The translations under genes were made by a program, and so were the position numbers. The notes beneath the pieces were generated by a model that saw only the letters and a program-made list of their open reading frames with translations, made no database searches and was not told the origin of the DNA. Shown one piece after another: positions 62,491 to 64,000 of a stretch of 64,000 nt of DNA. Numbering within the stretch: the first letter of the stretch is position 1; the number at the start of each line of letters is the position of its first letter. The DNA lies in NCBI RefSeq assembly GCF_000293885.2, contig NZ_CP010945.1:2934001-2998000 (forward strand), given 5' to 3'. This stretch comes from Pseudomonas fluorescens NCIMB 11764 (GTDB lineage: Bacteria; Pseudomonadota; Gammaproteobacteria; Pseudomonadales; Pseudomonadaceae).

Positions 62491-62527
62491 CAAAAGCCCG
62501 GCAGCGTATTCACGCTCCGGGCTTTTT
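62491..62527 (+). terminator. Terminator after fliD
   Basis: aagcccgg-c-agcg / cgct-ccgggctt around tattca, followed by ttttt. fliS must then be transcribed partly from its own promoter or by read-through. Confidence 0.88.
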
Positions 62528-62605
62528 GTTTTTGAATCTAAAGTTTTTTGACGCGTCGTCGATACACTGGTTATACGAACCACAGATTTTTTGATGAGGT
62601 ACAAC

Positions 62606-63001
62606 ATGAATCCAATGTTAGCCCTTCGCCAATACCAGAAGATTGGCGCCCAGGCGCAGACTTCCGAAGCCAGCCCGCATCGTCTGGTGCAGATGCTGAT
62701 GGAAGGCGGCCTGGATCGTATCGCCCAGGCCAAAGGCGCGATGGAGCGTAAGGACATTCCGAACAAAGGGGTTCTTATCGGTAAGGCCATCGGTATCATC
62801 GGCGGTCTGCGTGAAGGTCTTGACCTGGAAAACCAGGCCGAATCTGTAGGTGAACTGGATAACCTCTACACCTACATGATGAAGCGTCTGACCGAAGCCA
62901 ACATCAAGACCGATCCAAAGATTCTCGACGAAGTCGCCGATCTGCTTCGCACCGTCAAGGACGGCTGGGACGCTATCGCCGCGCCGGGTCCGCAGTTTTA
63001 A
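62606..63001 (+). CDS. fliS: Flagellin export chaperone FliS
   Basis: 131 residues from the ATG with GAGG 6-7 nt upstream. Typical: 'MLALRQYQKIGAQAQTSEAS', 'PHRLVQMLMEGGLDRIAQAKG', 'ELDNLYTYMMKRLTEANI'. It binds the C-terminus of flagellin in the cytoplasm and prevents premature assembly. Confidence 0.96.
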   Translation: MNPMLALRQYQKIGAQAQTSEASPHRLVQMLMEGGLDRIAQAKGAMERKDIPNKGVLIGKAIGIIGGLREGLDLENQAESVGELDNLYTYMMKRLTEANIKTDPKILDEVADLLRTVKDGWDAIAAPGPQF

Positions 63002-63011
63002 GGAGATCACC

Positions 63012-63308
63012 ATGAGTCTTGTTTTGCAGCGAATCGAAGAAACCCGTGAAGGCCTGGTCGGTGCCCTGGCCGAGCGAAACTGGGAAGCCATTGGTGAATT
63101 GGACCTGGCTTGCCGTTCCTGCATGGAAGACGTCTTGAGTGAAGCTTCGGTGGACGAGGCCGCGTTGCGCGACAACCTTGAAGAGTTGCTGGGGGTCTAT
63201 AAACAGCTTCTTGAGGCGGCGACGGGAGAGAGGCAGGCAATAGTCGATGAGATGTCGCAGATCCATCAAGCACAGAACGCAGCAAAGGTTTACCATCTGT
63301 TTGGTTAA
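63012..63308 (+). CDS. fliT: FliT-like flagellar chaperone
   Basis: 98 helical residues, 11 bp after fliS with a AAGGAG ribosome site. Sequence 'RNWEAIGELDLACRSCMEDV' and 'LEELLGVYKQLLEAATGERQ' fit the poorly conserved FliT family, which binds FliD. The name rests largely on position behind fliD-fliS. Confidence 0.8.
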   Translation: MSLVLQRIEETREGLVGALAERNWEAIGELDLACRSCMEDVLSEASVDEAALRDNLEELLGVYKQLLEAATGERQAIVDEMSQIHQAQNAAKVYHLFG

Positions 63309-63329
63309 TTAATCCTAAGTTAATCCATG

Positions 63330-63366
63330 CCGTGTGCGCCATAAATTTGACTGTGCACGGTTTTTT
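63330..63366 (+). terminator. Terminator after fliT
   Basis: ccgtgtgc/gtgcacgg stem with two G:T wobbles, followed by six T. Confidence 0.75.
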
Positions 63367-63481
63367 GACTTAACTAGTGGCTGGTTGCAGATTTCAGGCG
63401 TCTACAGGCATAACGTGTCTGCAAGCGTCTAGCTTGCCCCCTCATTTCGGGCATTGAGTTGACTAGGGAAGTTGCTATTGC

Positions 63482-64000
63482 ATGTGGCGTGAAACCAAAA
63501 TTCTGCTGATTGATGACGATAGCGTCCGCCGCCGCGATTTGGCGGTGATTTTAAATTTTCTTGGCGAAGAAAATTTACCCTGCGGTAGCCATGACTGGCA
63601 GCAGGCTGTCGGCTCTTTGTCATCAAGTCGTGAAGTGATCTGTGTCCTCATCGGGACGGTCAATGCTCCTGGCGCACTTCCGGGCTTGTTAAAGACACTC
63701 TCTACCTGGGATGAGTTCCTTCCGGTTTTGTTAATGGGCGATAATTCTTCCGTTGACCTGCCCGAAGACCAGCGTCGGCGAGTGCTTTCGACCCTCGAAA
63801 TGCCGCCCAGCTACAGCAAACTGCTCGACTCGCTGCACCGCGCCCAGGTCTATCGCGAGATGTATGACCAGGCTCGTGAGCGCGGGCGCCACCGTGAACC
63901 CAATCTTTTCCGCAGTCTTGTCGGCACCAGTCGGGCGATTCAACACGTCCGCCAGATGATGCAGCAAGTCGCCGACACCGACGCCAGCGTGTTGATCCTC
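63482..64000 (+). CDS. fleQ: Flagellar master regulator FleQ, 5' part
   Basis: The first 173 codons are in the window. The N-terminal atypical receiver starts MWRETKILLIDDDSVRRRDL, followed by 'LEMPPSYSKLLDSLHRAQVY' and the beginning of the AAA+ domain 'SLVGTSRAIQHVRQMM'; the Walker A lies beyond the edge. FleQ is the c-di-GMP-responsive, sigma-54-dependent activator of flagellar operons and repressor of exopolysaccharide genes. Its target promoters are the sigma-54 sites seen at 35494 and 60978. A perfect 6-bp stem (gcaagc/gcttgc, 63421-63437) lies in its leader. Confidence 0.97.
   Translation, partial: MWRETKILLIDDDSVRRRDLAVILNFLGEENLPCGSHDWQQAVGSLSSSREVICVLIGTVNAPGALPGLLKTLSTWDEFLPVLLMGDNSSVDLPEDQRRRVLSTLEMPPSYSKLLDSLHRAQVYREMYDQARERGRHREPNLFRSLVGTSRAIQHVRQMMQQVADTDASVLIL

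Noticed and set aside
61087..62799. 570-codon open frame antisense to fliD
   Set aside because: Shadow of fliD extending into the fliS gene; low-complexity Arg/Gly/His composition.
1..64000. CRISPR array, tRNA/rRNA genes, insertion sequences or prophage
   Set aside because: No regularly spaced repeats, cloverleaf genes, transposases, integrases or phage structural genes were seen on reading both strands.

Overview
This window is a chromosomal segment of a fluorescent Pseudomonas (P. fluorescens group). The evidence is the high G+C content, several families of Pseudomonas-type REP palindromes between genes, and gene neighbourhoods known from that genus: the phhRABC phenylalanine locus, a cpxRA-like locus followed by the yciI/yciB/PHP/yciO/scpAB/rluB block, and flgFGHIJKL - flagellin glycosylation island - fliC-flaG-fliD-fliS-fliT-fleQ. 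I saw no rRNA, tRNA, CRISPR, prophage or insertion sequence.

Layout. 1-5.5 kb: the 3' end of an autotransporter, a convergent Ig-like repeat protein, two conserved small families (DUF454, UPF0149) and recQ. 5.6-15.4 kb: housekeeping and regulatory genes (MarR regulator with a candidate palindromic operator, FimV-like protein, SelT/W/H-like redox protein, DMT exporter, two AraC regulators, LpxH-like phosphoesterase, HD-domain protein, DUF962 protein, TrkH, nitroreductase). 15.4-24.7 kb: a Cpx-type envelope-stress locus with a Spy/CpxP protein between regulator and sensor, then yciI-yciB and, on the other strand, PHP-yciO-scpA-scpB-DUF1289-rluB. 24.8-26.9 kb: an M29/NicX-like putative metalloenzyme next to a 45-residue peptide gene, a very A+T-rich stretch and two tiny reading frames, the second being a possible leader peptide of the aromatic amino acid permease aroP. 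28.4-35.2 kb: arfB, an MFS exporter, small genes, and phhC-phhB-phhA divergent from their regulator phhR, with a TyrR-type box between phhA and phhR.

The second half (35.5-64 kb) is the flagellar region. A sigma-54 type promoter precedes flgF, a sigma-28 (FliA) promoter precedes fliC, and a second sigma-54 candidate precedes fliD. Between flgL and fliC lies a flagellin glycosylation island: two very large multi-domain glycosyltransferases flank a tightly coupled cassette encoding a glucose-1-phosphate cytidylyltransferase, CDP-glucose 4,6-dehydratase, RmlC-like epimerase, zinc-binding sugar C-methyltransferase, PLP aminotransferase, NeuD/PglD-type acyltransferase and CmcI-like methyltransferase. 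A KAS III-like synthase follows. Read together they predict a CDP-activated, C-branched, N-acylated 4-amino-4,6-dideoxyhexose as the flagellin glycan.

Between and behind these genes are decayed fragments of pseB, pseI and a Maf-type flagellin glycosyltransferase. They suggest that an older pseudaminic-acid system once occupied the same spot and was replaced. This replacement, and the unusual CDP-sugar pathway, are the most interesting features of the window.
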